Origin: JANELJ01 sp024511395
GTDB lineage: Bacteria; Pseudomonadota; Gammaproteobacteria; GRL18
NCBI GenBank assembly: GCA_963681975.1
Contig: OY820613.1
Coordinates: 3,162,001-3,226,000, forward strand
Direction of reading: 5' to 3'
Length of the DNA stretch: 64,000 nt
Under the pieces are notes generated by a model. It searched no databases, was not told where the DNA came from, and was given only the letters and a program-made list of their open reading frames with translations. Every line of letters begins with the position of its first letter. Positions within the stretch are counted from its first letter, which is position 1. Positions 57,080 to 64,000 of this stretch are shown here, piece after piece. The position numbers and the translations under genes are program-made.

Positions 57080-57121
57080 TAGGTGACATAAGATAAACGG
57101 GTAATATAATAAAGTCTCCGT

Positions 57122-57160
57122 TTATTCATTATTACAGGGATTAAGCAAAAATTGATCCAT
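57122..57160 (-). other. Candidate 12-codon leader ORF upstream of ntrB
   Basis: ATG at 57158-57160 preceded by AGGAG ten bases upstream encodes MDQFLLNPCNNE and stops at TAA. The good ribosome-binding site is the only evidence; it could be chance or the relic of an older ntrB start. Confidence 0.25.
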
Positions 57161-57297
57161 AAATGAAATTCTCCTGTAATTAAGCTGTTTTGTTGTTAAT
57201 TTCAGGTTTTTATAGTTTAACCTGCTGATTATTAAAACTTATTCATTTTTGAATGTTGTTATTCCCCATTATAAATAACACCGTGTTCCTGCTATTA

Positions 57298-57314
57298 TGC
57301 ACTAATAAAGTGCA
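57298..57314. promoter_or_regulatory. NtrC-like box upstream of ntrB
   Basis: TGCACTAATAAAGTGCA, a perfect TGCACT-N5-AGTGCA palindrome. Same 17-bp length and half-sites as the box upstream of glnA. Known NtrC sites resemble GCAC-N-GTGC; autoregulation of ntrBC is inferred. Confidence 0.65.
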
Positions 57315-57340
57315 AGCTTACCAGAACATTTCAATGCATA

Positions 57341-57380
57341 AAAAAAGCCCTGAATACACAATGGTATTCAGGGCTTTTTA
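57341..57380 (-). terminator. Rho-independent terminator of glnA
   Basis: Stem AAGCCCTGAATAC / GTATTCAGGGCTT, six-base loop, A run before and T run after. Follows the glnA stop at 57439. Confidence 0.92.
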
Positions 57381-57438
57381 ACTCGTTTTTCAGTTCCGTC
57401 TTACCGGCATAACCAGTAATTCAAACTGAAGCCTGCTA

Positions 57439-58842
57439 TTAGCAGCTGTAGTACATATCAAACTCAACAGGGTGAGTAGTCATACGTAAACGAGTCACTT
57501 CTTCCATCTTCAGATCAATAAAGGCTCTAATCATGTCTTCAGGGAATACACCACCGGCCATCAGGAAGTCCATATCATTTTCCAGGGCTTCTAAAGCCTG
57601 GTCCAGAGAACTGGCTACTGTTGGAATTTCAGCGGCTTCTTCTGCTGGCAGATCATATAAGTCCTTGTCCATAGCATCACCAGGATGGATCTTGTTCTGA
57701 ATACCATCAAGGCCGGCCATCAGCATAGCTGAGAATGCCAAGTATGGGTTGGCTGTTGGATCTGGGAAACGAACTTCAACACGACGTCCCTTAGGATTGG
57801 ACTCATAAGGGATACGAATAGAAGCAGAACGGTTACGTGCAGAGTAAGCCAGCATGACTGGTGCTTCAAATCCTGGAACCAGACGCTTGTAGCTGTTGGT
57901 TGAGGAGTTAGTGAAAGCGTTCAGAGCACGGGCATGCTTGATAATACCACCAATGTAGTACAGCGCAGTCTCAGACAGTCCGGCATAGCCGTCGCCGGAG
58001 AACAGGTTTTCACCATCTTTAAAGATAGACTGGTGAACGTGCATACCGGAACCATTATCACCAACAATTGGCTTGGGCATAAAGGTGGCTGTTTTACCAT
58101 AGGCATGAGCAACATTATGTACAACGTATTTCAGCTGCTGTACTTCGTCTGCCTTTTCAATCAGCGTATTAAATCTAACACCGATTTCGCACTGACCTGC
58201 AGTTGCAACTTCATGGTGATGTACTTCAACTTCCTGACCCATTTCTTCCAGTGTCAGACACATTTGAGCACGAATATCATGCAGAGAATCTACTGGAGGT
58301 ACTGGAAAATAACCGCCTTTAACACCAGGACGGTGACCCATATTACCATCAGTATAAACTTTTTCAGAGTTCCATTCAGATTCTTCAGAGTCAACTTTTA
58401 CAAAAGTACCGCTCATGTCTGAACCCCAACGTACATCATCAAGGATAAAGAATTCTGGCTCAGGACCAAAATAAGCCTGATCACCGATACCGGTTGATCT
58501 CAGGTGTTCAATAGCACGACGTGCAACAGAACGTGGGTCACGCTCATAGCCCTGCATGGTTGAAGGTTCAACGATATCGCAGGTAACAATTAAAGTCGGC
58601 TCATCAGTAAAAGGGTCCATTACTGCTGTACTCTGATCAGGCATTAAAATCATGTCTGAATCATTAATACCTTTCCAGCCGGAAATAGAAGAACCATCAA
58701 ACATTTTACCATCTTCAAATGTGCTGGCTTCTACAGTTTTGGCAGGAACACTGACGTGCTGCTCTTTACCGTGTGTATCGGTGAAACGGAAATCAACAAA
58801 TTTGACACCATTTTCTTCAATCATTTTTAAAACATCGGACAT
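57439..58842 (-). CDS. glnA: Glutamine synthetase type I
   Basis: 467 aa. Makes glutamine from glutamate and ammonia with ATP. FVDFRFTDTHGKEQHVSVPA at the N-terminus, DGSSISGWKGINDSDM, the active-site region YFGPEPEFFILDD, the glutamate-binding NGSGMHVHQS-type segment, and the adenylylation site KDLYDLPAEEA near residue 396. CTGGAGACAA precedes the ATG. Regulation by NtrC is supported by the box about 130 bp upstream; ntrB and ntrC lie downstream on the same strand. Confidence 0.97.
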   Translation of the reverse strand: MSDVLKMIEENGVKFVDFRFTDTHGKEQHVSVPAKTVEASTFEDGKMFDGSSISGWKGINDSDMILMPDQSTAVMDPFTDEPTLIVTCDIVEPSTMQGYERDPRSVARRAIEHLRSTGIGDQAYFGPEPEFFILDDVRWGSDMSGTFVKVDSEESEWNSEKVYTDGNMGHRPGVKGGYFPVPPVDSLHDIRAQMCLTLEEMGQEVEVHHHEVATAGQCEIGVRFNTLIEKADEVQQLKYVVHNVAHAYGKTATFMPKPIVGDNGSGMHVHQSIFKDGENLFSGDGYAGLSETALYYIGGIIKHARALNAFTNSSTNSYKRLVPGFEAPVMLAYSARNRSASIRIPYESNPKGRRVEVRFPDPTANPYLAFSAMLMAGLDGIQNKIHPGDAMDKDLYDLPAEEAAEIPTVASSLDQALEALENDMDFLMAGGVFPEDMIRAFIDLKMEEVTRLRMTTHPVEFDMYYSC

Positions 58843-58970
58843 TCTTTGTCTCCAGGTTATTGGTTAAACACATTCCCTGAAACAGGGTTATTTTTTAAAA
58901 CTCATATTAAGTTGCACAATACCGTCAACTCATTATGCATGCACCACAAAGGATGCCAAAATACAGACAT

Positions 58971-58987
58971 TGCACCATAACAGTGCA
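58971..58987 (-). promoter_or_regulatory. NtrC-like box upstream of glnA
   Basis: In the glnA direction it reads TGCACTGTTATGGTGCA, close to the classic NtrC consensus. Another TGGTGCA-like half-site lies at 58935-58945. A sigma-54 -24/-12 element could not be placed with confidence; TTGACGGTATTGTGCAA at about 58915-58931 is a weak candidate. Confidence 0.72.
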
Positions 58988-58988
58988 T

Positions 58989-60158
58989 TTAACGGTAAAG
59001 TACTTCTACTTTGTTGATATAGTCCAGTGTTTTTACTGAATCTACAAACTGCTGTCTTAACTGACCAGCATTTACATTACCGGATAATATTGATAGTGGC
59101 AGTATTATTTGAACACTTACCTTACCATCAAGATAATGTAGTGTCACTTCTTCTATTGATTTTGACTGCTCAATATCTGCCCAACACTGATCCAGGTCAG
59201 TCAATATATCTTTTCTCAGCGGCAAATCTGAACAACTGGATTGTTCTTCATCATTTTCCGGATCAATATGCACCAGCACCTGAGCAATATCCGGAAACTG
59301 CCGTGTTAGTTCTTTGCTGACTTCATCACTGATGCGATGACCTTCAGAAACACTCAGATTCGGTGCCACTTCCACATGGACATCGAGCAGAGCTTCCGCT
59401 CCCATTTGCCGGGTTCTCAGCATATGCATCTGAGAAACACCGGGTATGGCGGATATATGTCGGCTTATGGACTGCACCTTGTCCGGATCCAGTCCCTTAT
59501 CCACCAGCTCTTCAATACTTTCCTTCGCAATATCCCAGCCAATTTTAGCTATCATCATGGATACTATCACCGCAGCGGCCGCATCCAGATAGGGCAGACC
59601 TGCAATACTGCCGGCAATACCGATTAATACTACAATCGACGATATAGCATCACTACGATGGTGCCAGGCATTGGCTTTGAGTAGCGAAGAATTTAAACGA
59701 TTCGCATAAACCAGTGTATAACAGTACAGGGCTTCTTTGGAAAGCACCGATAGCAGAGCCACCCAGATGGTCATAGTTTCTGGTACCGGAATATCGCCTG
59801 AAGCCAGCCGGTTAGTGGCATCAATAATAATACCAATGCCCACCGTAATTAATACGCCACCCAGAACGGCAGCAAAGGCCGTTTCAATACGTGCGTGTCC
59901 ATAAGGATGATCTTCATCCGGCAGTTGATTACCCTGCCGGGCTGCCCAGACAACCAAGCCGTCACTAAGCAAATCCGAAAATGAATGAATACCGTCCACA
60001 ACCAGAGCATGGGAATGCCCGATAAGACCAATGATTATTTTAAAGATGGCCAGGACAAAATTAACAATGGCACCAATAATAGTAACTTTACTGGTCAGGC
60101 GATAGCGTTCATCGGCCTTATTTGACAGCGTATCAGTTTGCTCATTGGTTTCAGACAT
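58989..60158 (-). CDS. Cation diffusion facilitator transporter
   Basis: 389 aa. Six-helix transporter with metal-site motifs HSFSDLLSD (TM2) and HHRSDAISS (TM5), the HPYGHARIET loop, and a C-terminal cytoplasmic domain (MGAEALLDVHVEVAP, VLVHIDPENDEE) with an additional tail. FieF-like; exports divalent cations such as zinc or iron. The stop lies just 1 bp from the glnA NtrC box, so the two genes may be read through together. Intact. Confidence 0.92.
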   Translation of the reverse strand: MSETNEQTDTLSNKADERYRLTSKVTIIGAIVNFVLAIFKIIIGLIGHSHALVVDGIHSFSDLLSDGLVVWAARQGNQLPDEDHPYGHARIETAFAAVLGGVLITVGIGIIIDATNRLASGDIPVPETMTIWVALLSVLSKEALYCYTLVYANRLNSSLLKANAWHHRSDAISSIVVLIGIAGSIAGLPYLDAAAAVIVSMMIAKIGWDIAKESIEELVDKGLDPDKVQSISRHISAIPGVSQMHMLRTRQMGAEALLDVHVEVAPNLSVSEGHRISDEVSKELTRQFPDIAQVLVHIDPENDEEQSSCSDLPLRKDILTDLDQCWADIEQSKSIEEVTLHYLDGKVSVQIILPLSILSGNVNAGQLRQQFVDSVKTLDYINKVEVLYR

Positions 60159-60516
60159 ATTACTTAATCTAAATTAAAAATGGAATTTTACGTTGAAACG
60201 CTAAAAAAGCCAATTTTTTAAACTTTATAAAAATCTCACCTAGCTTCAGCCAGTAAATTGTTACAGAGCAGTTCAGGTTCTTAGTACACCTGAATAATAT
60301 TTCTATAAAAAAGCAAAATTTATACCATATTTTATAGATTACTGAATTTGAATTGTTTTTAGAGGTGTAGCAGGGGAGTTTTGCAGGGCTAACTATTACT
60401 TATAGAATATTACAGGCTTTTTTGCACCGAACTGGAACTAAAATCAGGGCCAAAAACAAAAAACCCCGTTCTGATTAAGTTCAGAACGGGGTTTTTTAGC
60501 TGTTGCTACTATCGCT
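60159..60516. other. Intergenic with AT-rich DNA and a terminator
   Basis: 358 bp. Apart from the hairpin at 60459-60499 and the expected promoter of the CDF gene, I see nothing. Confidence 0.5.
60459..60499 (-). terminator. Terminator of the sulfur globule protein gene
   Basis: Stem AAACCCCGTTCTGA / TCAGAACGGGGTTT with a T run on one side and A run on the other. It lies right after the gene stop at 60517. Confidence 0.92.
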
Positions 60517-60942
60517 TTACTTGGCGGCAGGAGCAGCCTGAGGTGCTACAGGTACTGGATATGGACGTGGAGCATAACCATAACCACCATAACGATAAGG
60601 TTCGTTAGCATAAGTGTTATAGCCATCAAAACGGCTGTTCATATTGTTGTAGCCATTGTAGTTGCTATAACCATTACCATAAGCGGAACCACGGGTGTTA
60701 CCTTTACCACGACCACGACCACGGGCTTTAATAGTGATTTCTACATCACCGTCCATGTCGCTGTCCATGCTACCATCACCCCAACCACTGCCATAGCCGT
60801 TGCCATATGCATTGTTGTTCCAGTTGTTCTGACCATAACCATTCAGGTTAGTATTGGAGTTGCTGTCATCTCCCCACCAAGCGTTTGCAGTCATAGATAC
60901 AACAGAAGTTGCAATAGCAGCAGCAATAATTAATTTTTTCAT
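60517..60942 (-). CDS. Sulfur globule-type protein (Gly/Asn/Tyr-rich, exported)
   Basis: 141 aa. Signal peptide MKKLIIAAAIATSVVSMTANA, mature start WWGDDSNSNTNLN, repetitive NGYGxN segments (NAYGNGYGSGWGDG, YGNGYSNYNGYNNMNSR), a basic patch KARGRGRGKGNTRG and a Pro/Ala tail. Composition and layout fit the structural envelope proteins of intracellular sulfur globules in purple and colourless sulfur bacteria. Its strong terminator suggests high expression. The call rests on composition more than on a sequence signature. Confidence 0.8.
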   Translation of the reverse strand: MKKLIIAAAIATSVVSMTANAWWGDDSNSNTNLNGYGQNNWNNNAYGNGYGSGWGDGSMDSDMDGDVEITIKARGRGRGKGNTRGSAYGNGYSNYNGYNNMNSRFDGYNTYANEPYRYGGYGYAPRPYPVPVAPQAAPAAK

Positions 60943-61140
60943 TTTATACTCTCCAGTATTAGTTTAATCTTAAATTATTGATTCGGACAAAAAAACTCTT
61001 ATCCGGTTAATGTGTTTCACGTTGATTTTATTATTTTCCTTCAACTTGGCTACCAGTATATTAGATCTAATTAATATTAGCAATAGTTAATATGAAATTT
61101 CTGGCATTTTTTTTATTTTAATGCCATTTCAGACTTTAAT

Positions 61141-61392
61141 TTATTGCTCATGATTAACCAGTACAGTAATAATAATCTCATTATCCTGCTCAACAATATC
61201 CAGAACCTCATGTCCATTAATTCGACACCACGCAGGAATATCTGCTTTAGCACCGGGATCAGTACTGATCACCACGACTCTGTCGCCAGTGTTCAGTTTA
61301 ACCACCGCATCCTGAGCTCTAATTACCGGCAAGGGACACAATAATCGACGGGCATCGACATAATAGGGTTCTTTATGCTGATCGGCACTCAT
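61141..61392 (-). CDS. tusA: TusA-family sulfur carrier protein
   Basis: 83 aa. The active-site CPLPVIR (Cys19) accepts sulfane sulfur; RVVVISTDPGAKADIPAWCR follows as usual. In sulfur oxidisers TusA passes sulfur between cytoplasmic rhodanese, DsrEFH and Hdr enzymes as well as to tRNA. It overlaps the PP-loop gene by ATGA, so they form an operon and likely exchange sulfur. Confidence 0.93.
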   Translation of the reverse strand: MSADQHKEPYYVDARRLLCPLPVIRAQDAVVKLNTGDRVVVISTDPGAKADIPAWCRINGHEVLDIVEQDNEIIITVLVNHEQ

Positions 61393-62435
61393 ATCAGCCA
61401 GTCCTTATTGATATCATCAGGTAACATGGGGCAGATACTGTATTCCTGTTCCTCCCCTGTACTCTGGCGAATAACCAGTTTAACCTGCGGTTCATTTTTC
61501 CCTTGGCTATAGCGTGCCACCAGAGCCAGAGCCTGATCACGTTCCTCATCAGATTTAAATTCGCCGTCCACTACGCACAGGGCACCAGGATGGCTGGTGG
61601 GATAGACGGACATAAACTGGTTCTTATAGCCCTGCATAAAGCGGTTTTCACCTTCTTCACGACCAATAATCAATTTCAGATGGGGTGCCAGTCTAAAATG
61701 CCGCCCCATTTTGAGCATAATTATGTCATCCAGCTCATAATCACGGCTGGGACGGTTGTGCCACATATCCTGTAATTTAATAGCATAATTTTCATCAGTG
61801 AGCATACAGCAGCCACCGGCGGGCTGGGCATAATCTTTAAAACTGAACTTTGCTGCCAGAGCCATCTGTGGCTTGCGGGTACGGCCGCTGAAATCATACA
61901 GTTTTTCCCGATCCAGCCAGCCTTCACGTTCCGGCAGGGTTTCGGGTAATTGTTTTGCACTTAAGGGCCGTACTAAAAGATCATTACCGCCGGACTCTTT
62001 AGCCACCACCGGCATGGTTTCCCGGCGCTGTGACATAGGCCGCTGACCCACCACCTCACCGGTAATAATAAAGTCAAAATTATGTTCCTTAATCCACTGC
62101 ACCGCTTTTTTAACCATAAAGGTTTTGCAGTCCAAGCAGGGATTGACATTTTTACCATAGCCGTGTGCCGGGTTAAGCAGAATATCCTTGTATTCTTCCA
62201 CCACATCCACAATATGCAATTTAATACCCAGCTGTGCAGCCACCCACAGGGCATTATTACGCTTCTGCTTATCCTGGTGCTTTTTCCTGACCGCATGGGT
62301 ATGACCTTCCACACAGAAACCGGTAAAGAAATTAATCCCCTCGACATGGATCCCCTGTTCCTGAATCACTTTTACCGCCAGCATGGAGTCCAGTCCACCG
62401 GATATCAGAGCTACGGCTTTACATTGCTGTTTCAT
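61389..62435 (-). CDS. PP-loop ATPase related to tRNA thiolation enzymes, with C-terminal RNA-binding-like region
   Basis: 348 aa. The N-terminal adenylating PP-loop is SGGLDS (12-17). Cysteines in NPCLDCKTFM and in PAGGCCMLTDE match the active-site layout of MnmA/ThiI-like thiolases. FIITGEVVGQRPMSQR and GHRFRLAPHLKLIIGREEGE-like segments follow, as in proteins often annotated as tRNA 2-thiouridine-type enzymes. The substrate is unproven. It is translationally coupled to tusA (4-bp overlap), its probable sulfur donor. Confidence 0.88.
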   Translation of the reverse strand: MKQQCKAVALISGGLDSMLAVKVIQEQGIHVEGINFFTGFCVEGHTHAVRKKHQDKQKRNNALWVAAQLGIKLHIVDVVEEYKDILLNPAHGYGKNVNPCLDCKTFMVKKAVQWIKEHNFDFIITGEVVGQRPMSQRRETMPVVAKESGGNDLLVRPLSAKQLPETLPEREGWLDREKLYDFSGRTRKPQMALAAKFSFKDYAQPAGGCCMLTDENYAIKLQDMWHNRPSRDYELDDIIMLKMGRHFRLAPHLKLIIGREEGENRFMQGYKNQFMSVYPTSHPGALCVVDGEFKSDEERDQALALVARYSQGKNEPQVKLVIRQSTGEEQEYSICPMLPDDINKDWLI

Positions 62436-62513
62436 CTCACTACTTCAACTTGCTTAAAAGCAGGGATTATAACAAAAAAGTCGGCAATAAATCCCGACTA
62501 ATTTAATTAGTCT

Positions 62514-62783
62514 TTATTTGCTGGAACGCTTGGTAATCCCCCCGAAAAATAATTCTGTTTCCGTCATGGTTAAACCCACTTTTTTAGCCCCTTTAGTATG
62601 ATTAACACGGGTAAAAATAGTCAGTCCTTTCTTTAACAGGATCTGCTCCAGTCGATCCAGAGTTTCGGGAACGCTGTAAGCACTGGGCTTAATAATTAAG
62701 CCATCTATACTTTGCGGCTGCGCCATAACCAGTCTGCTTAAAGCCAGAATCAGGATAAAAAGTATTGCCTGTATCGGTTTCAT
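62514..62783 (-). CDS. Short exported DUF302-domain protein, probably truncated
   Basis: 89 aa. Signal peptide (ILFILILALSRLVMAQP), then the beginning of a DUF302 domain (SAYSVPETLDRLEQILLKKG, FTRVNHTKGAKKVGLTMTET). The domain stops after ETELFFGG, where complete members go on for about 50 residues; a run of six G at 62539-62544 hints that a slip changed the frame. It lies 78 bp upstream of the PP-loop-tusA operon. IS982 copy 2 lies just upstream. Confidence 0.65.
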   Translation of the reverse strand: MKPIQAILFILILALSRLVMAQPQSIDGLIIKPSAYSVPETLDRLEQILLKKGLTIFTRVNHTKGAKKVGLTMTETELFFGGITKRSSK

Positions 62784-62830
62784 TATTATTGAGTCCTTTT
62801 CATTTTAGTTATCGATATTTATTTAAGTTA

Positions 62831-63849
62831 ACCTGAGATCTGGATAAGAACCCAGTCATTTACCTAAATACAGAGAGTTTTCATATCACTCTCATCTATT
62901 CTGATTGTCGGCTTGTCTTTTTTATGACAATAGGCAATCAGAGAACCAATAAGGTTCAACATAAAAGCACTTACGCTTCTATGACGTGAATGTTCAATCT
63001 GTGTAATATTTTTTAGCTGATCATTAACCGTTTCAATTATAAAACGTTTTTTCAGCATAATCTTATCCCACAATGCAATGGCTCGTGGTTTCATGTTTCG
63101 TCTGACATTGGTAATAAGCCCGACATCCTGTTCAAACAGTTCATCACTTAAAAGACTGGAGACATAGCCTTTGTCACCATAAAGCTTTCCATATAAGTCT
63201 TTGGCCATTTCAGGAACCGGTTTTCTGTCATCTACATTACCGGCCGTCAATTTAGTGGCCAGTATTTCACCTTTATGATTAATGATCAGGTGAACTTTAA
63301 ACCCATAGAACCACCCCATGGTCGATTTGCCTTGCTGAGCAACACCATCAAAGACTTTATGCATGGGTATGCGAATGTTGTGGCATACTTTAATGCTGGT
63401 CGCATCAACAAAGGCAATTCCGGTTGACTTTCCTTTGCAATGAGTAAAGTAAGCGCATAATGGCACCAGTACCGATGACATCACTCACAGGAAACGGGTA
63501 TAGCTCAATAAATCTGGAAACTCTTTCCTAAGATGTTGATGCACATGGCATAAATAATAACTCTTAAAATCTTTGTAATGTGACTGATGAAAGTTAATCA
63601 GGATAGTCATCAGTTCACCGGGGCTCATTACACCTTGTCGTCTTCTCTTTTTATCACCGGATTCCAGCAGTGTTTTTTCCCATTCAGGATAAAAGAACTG
63701 GTTGAAATCATCAATATTACAATACAATTCATCTATAGTAGTCACTTGCCTGTTCCTTGTTCAAATTCATTTGATTTGGTCATTAAATGATCTGATCGAG
63801 AAACAGGCATTTAGTTCAATATTTTTTAGTTCTTATCCAGAATTCAGGT
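62831..63849 (-). mobile_element. IS982-family element, copy 2 (1019 bp, inverted)
   Basis: Same ends and length as copy 1. A 7-bp direct repeat TAAGTTA lies at 62824-62830 and 63850-63856. It is inserted upstream of the short DUF302 gene. Confidence 0.92.
62864..63745 (-). CDS. IS982-family transposase (copy 2), split by the same in-frame TGA
   Basis: 86-codon and 206-codon segments in one frame around TGA at 63485-63487, as in copy 1. About ten residues differ (for example FNQFFYPE, FVDATSIKV, GLITNVRRN), so the shared stop is older than this divergence, and both flanking frames have stayed open. Confidence 0.85.
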
Positions 63850-63856
63850 TAAGTTA

Positions 63857-64000
63857 ACATAAAGTCTGTAAAAAACGATATAGGTGTATTCCACAGTAAC
63901 AGGCGGACAATTCCTATTATAATAAGACGGCCTATCTAGGTAGTGAGCAGGATCTAAATCCATAAAAATAGTACCAATTTCAGGCAAAATAACGATCTGG
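63857..64000. other. Right edge of window, no gene seen
   Basis: 144 bp of AT-rich sequence beyond IS982 copy 2. No reading frame of useful length or hairpin is evident; probably the promoter side of a gene outside the window. Confidence 0.4.

Larger units (their letters stand above)
57080..57438. other. Intergenic between ntrB and glnA
   Basis: 359 bp. It holds the ntrB leader region, an NtrC-like box (57298-57314) and the glnA terminator (57341-57380). No further gene is supported apart from a 12-codon leader candidate. Confidence 0.6.

Noticed and set aside
1..64000. CRISPR array, prophage or tRNA-linked island
   Set aside because: No regularly spaced direct repeats other than the IS21 end units, no phage structural genes and no tRNA-like cloverleaf were recognised.

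Overview
The window reads as chromosome from a sulfur-oxidising gammaproteobacterium of moderate GC whose genome is eroding. The sulfur link comes from soxY and soxZ, a sulfur globule protein, a TusA protein coupled to a PP-loop thiolation-type enzyme, and a diheme cytochrome c fused to DUF302. The gammaproteobacterial link comes from cyaA-cyaY-lptM-lysA synteny, a glnA-ntrB-ntrC block, gor, prlC, aroE, hemB, trhP and mlaC. No tRNA, rRNA, CRISPR array or prophage was recognised. Insertion sequences and their debris make up a large share of the sequence. Many genes carry premature stops, single-base frameshifts, IS insertions or internal deletions. This fits a lineage under relaxed selection, for example a host-associated or recently bottlenecked symbiont, but lifestyle cannot be proven from this window.

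Layout. 1-8 kb: prlC (cut by the window edge), a broken Sel1-SPOR gene with an IS982 copy inside, an IS5-family copy, a VOC protein, a small lipoprotein, and a radical SAM / PNPOx-like pair. 8-12.7 kb: a decayed signalling operon (PhnD-like sensor, hybrid histidine kinase, response regulator-EAL), itself hit by IS5. 12.7-14.7 kb: IS3 and IS4 remnants. 14.9-16.8 kb: intact gor and a gamma-carbonic anhydrase-like gene. 16.8-21.4 kb: a receiver-domain remnant, two IS4 fragments and a complete IS21 element. 21.4-26.5 kb: a cyaA remnant with IS5 inside, two DUF302 genes, cyaY, and soxZ/soxY. 26.7-33.1 kb: a kinase broken by IS5, then an intact NtrC-type regulator and sensor kinase pair. 33.2-37.5 kb: a palindromic repeat, lptM, lysA, a YchJ-like gene, a membrane-anchored cold-shock protein and an AraC regulator. 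37.7-45.5 kb: IS5, a decayed three-gene GTPase operon, a frameshifted DUF808 gene, DUF1810, a cysC remnant, a transposase-GGDEF chimera and a toxin-antitoxin pair. 45.5-49.7 kb: a META-domain remnant, IS3, a deleted IS5 copy and an HD-GYP remnant. 49.8-62.8 kb is mostly intact housekeeping: aroE, hemB, trhP, mlaC, ntrC, ntrB, glnA, a CDF transporter, the sulfur globule protein, tusA, the PP-loop enzyme and a short DUF302 gene. The end holds a second IS982 copy.

How the parts fit. The intact genes cover nitrogen control (NtrB/NtrC with two matching 17-bp NtrC-like boxes flanking glnA), tetrapyrrole, shikimate and lysine synthesis, glutathione reduction, sulfur oxidation and storage, and sulfur relay to RNA. 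The broken genes are mostly signalling (cyclic AMP, cyclic di-GMP, two-component, GTPase), together with sulfate activation (cysC). The erosion is therefore concentrated in environmental sensing.

Most notable observations: (1) a palindromic repeat present twice, with the same core but different, self-complementary arms; (2) premature stops that are mostly TAG, several at positions where the family calls for glutamine; (3) two diverged IS982 copies sharing one internal TGA with both flanking frames open; (4) six copies of one IS5-family element, five of them with a 6-bp target duplication near TAAWTA; (5) an in-frame fusion of a transposase N-terminus to a GGDEF domain.
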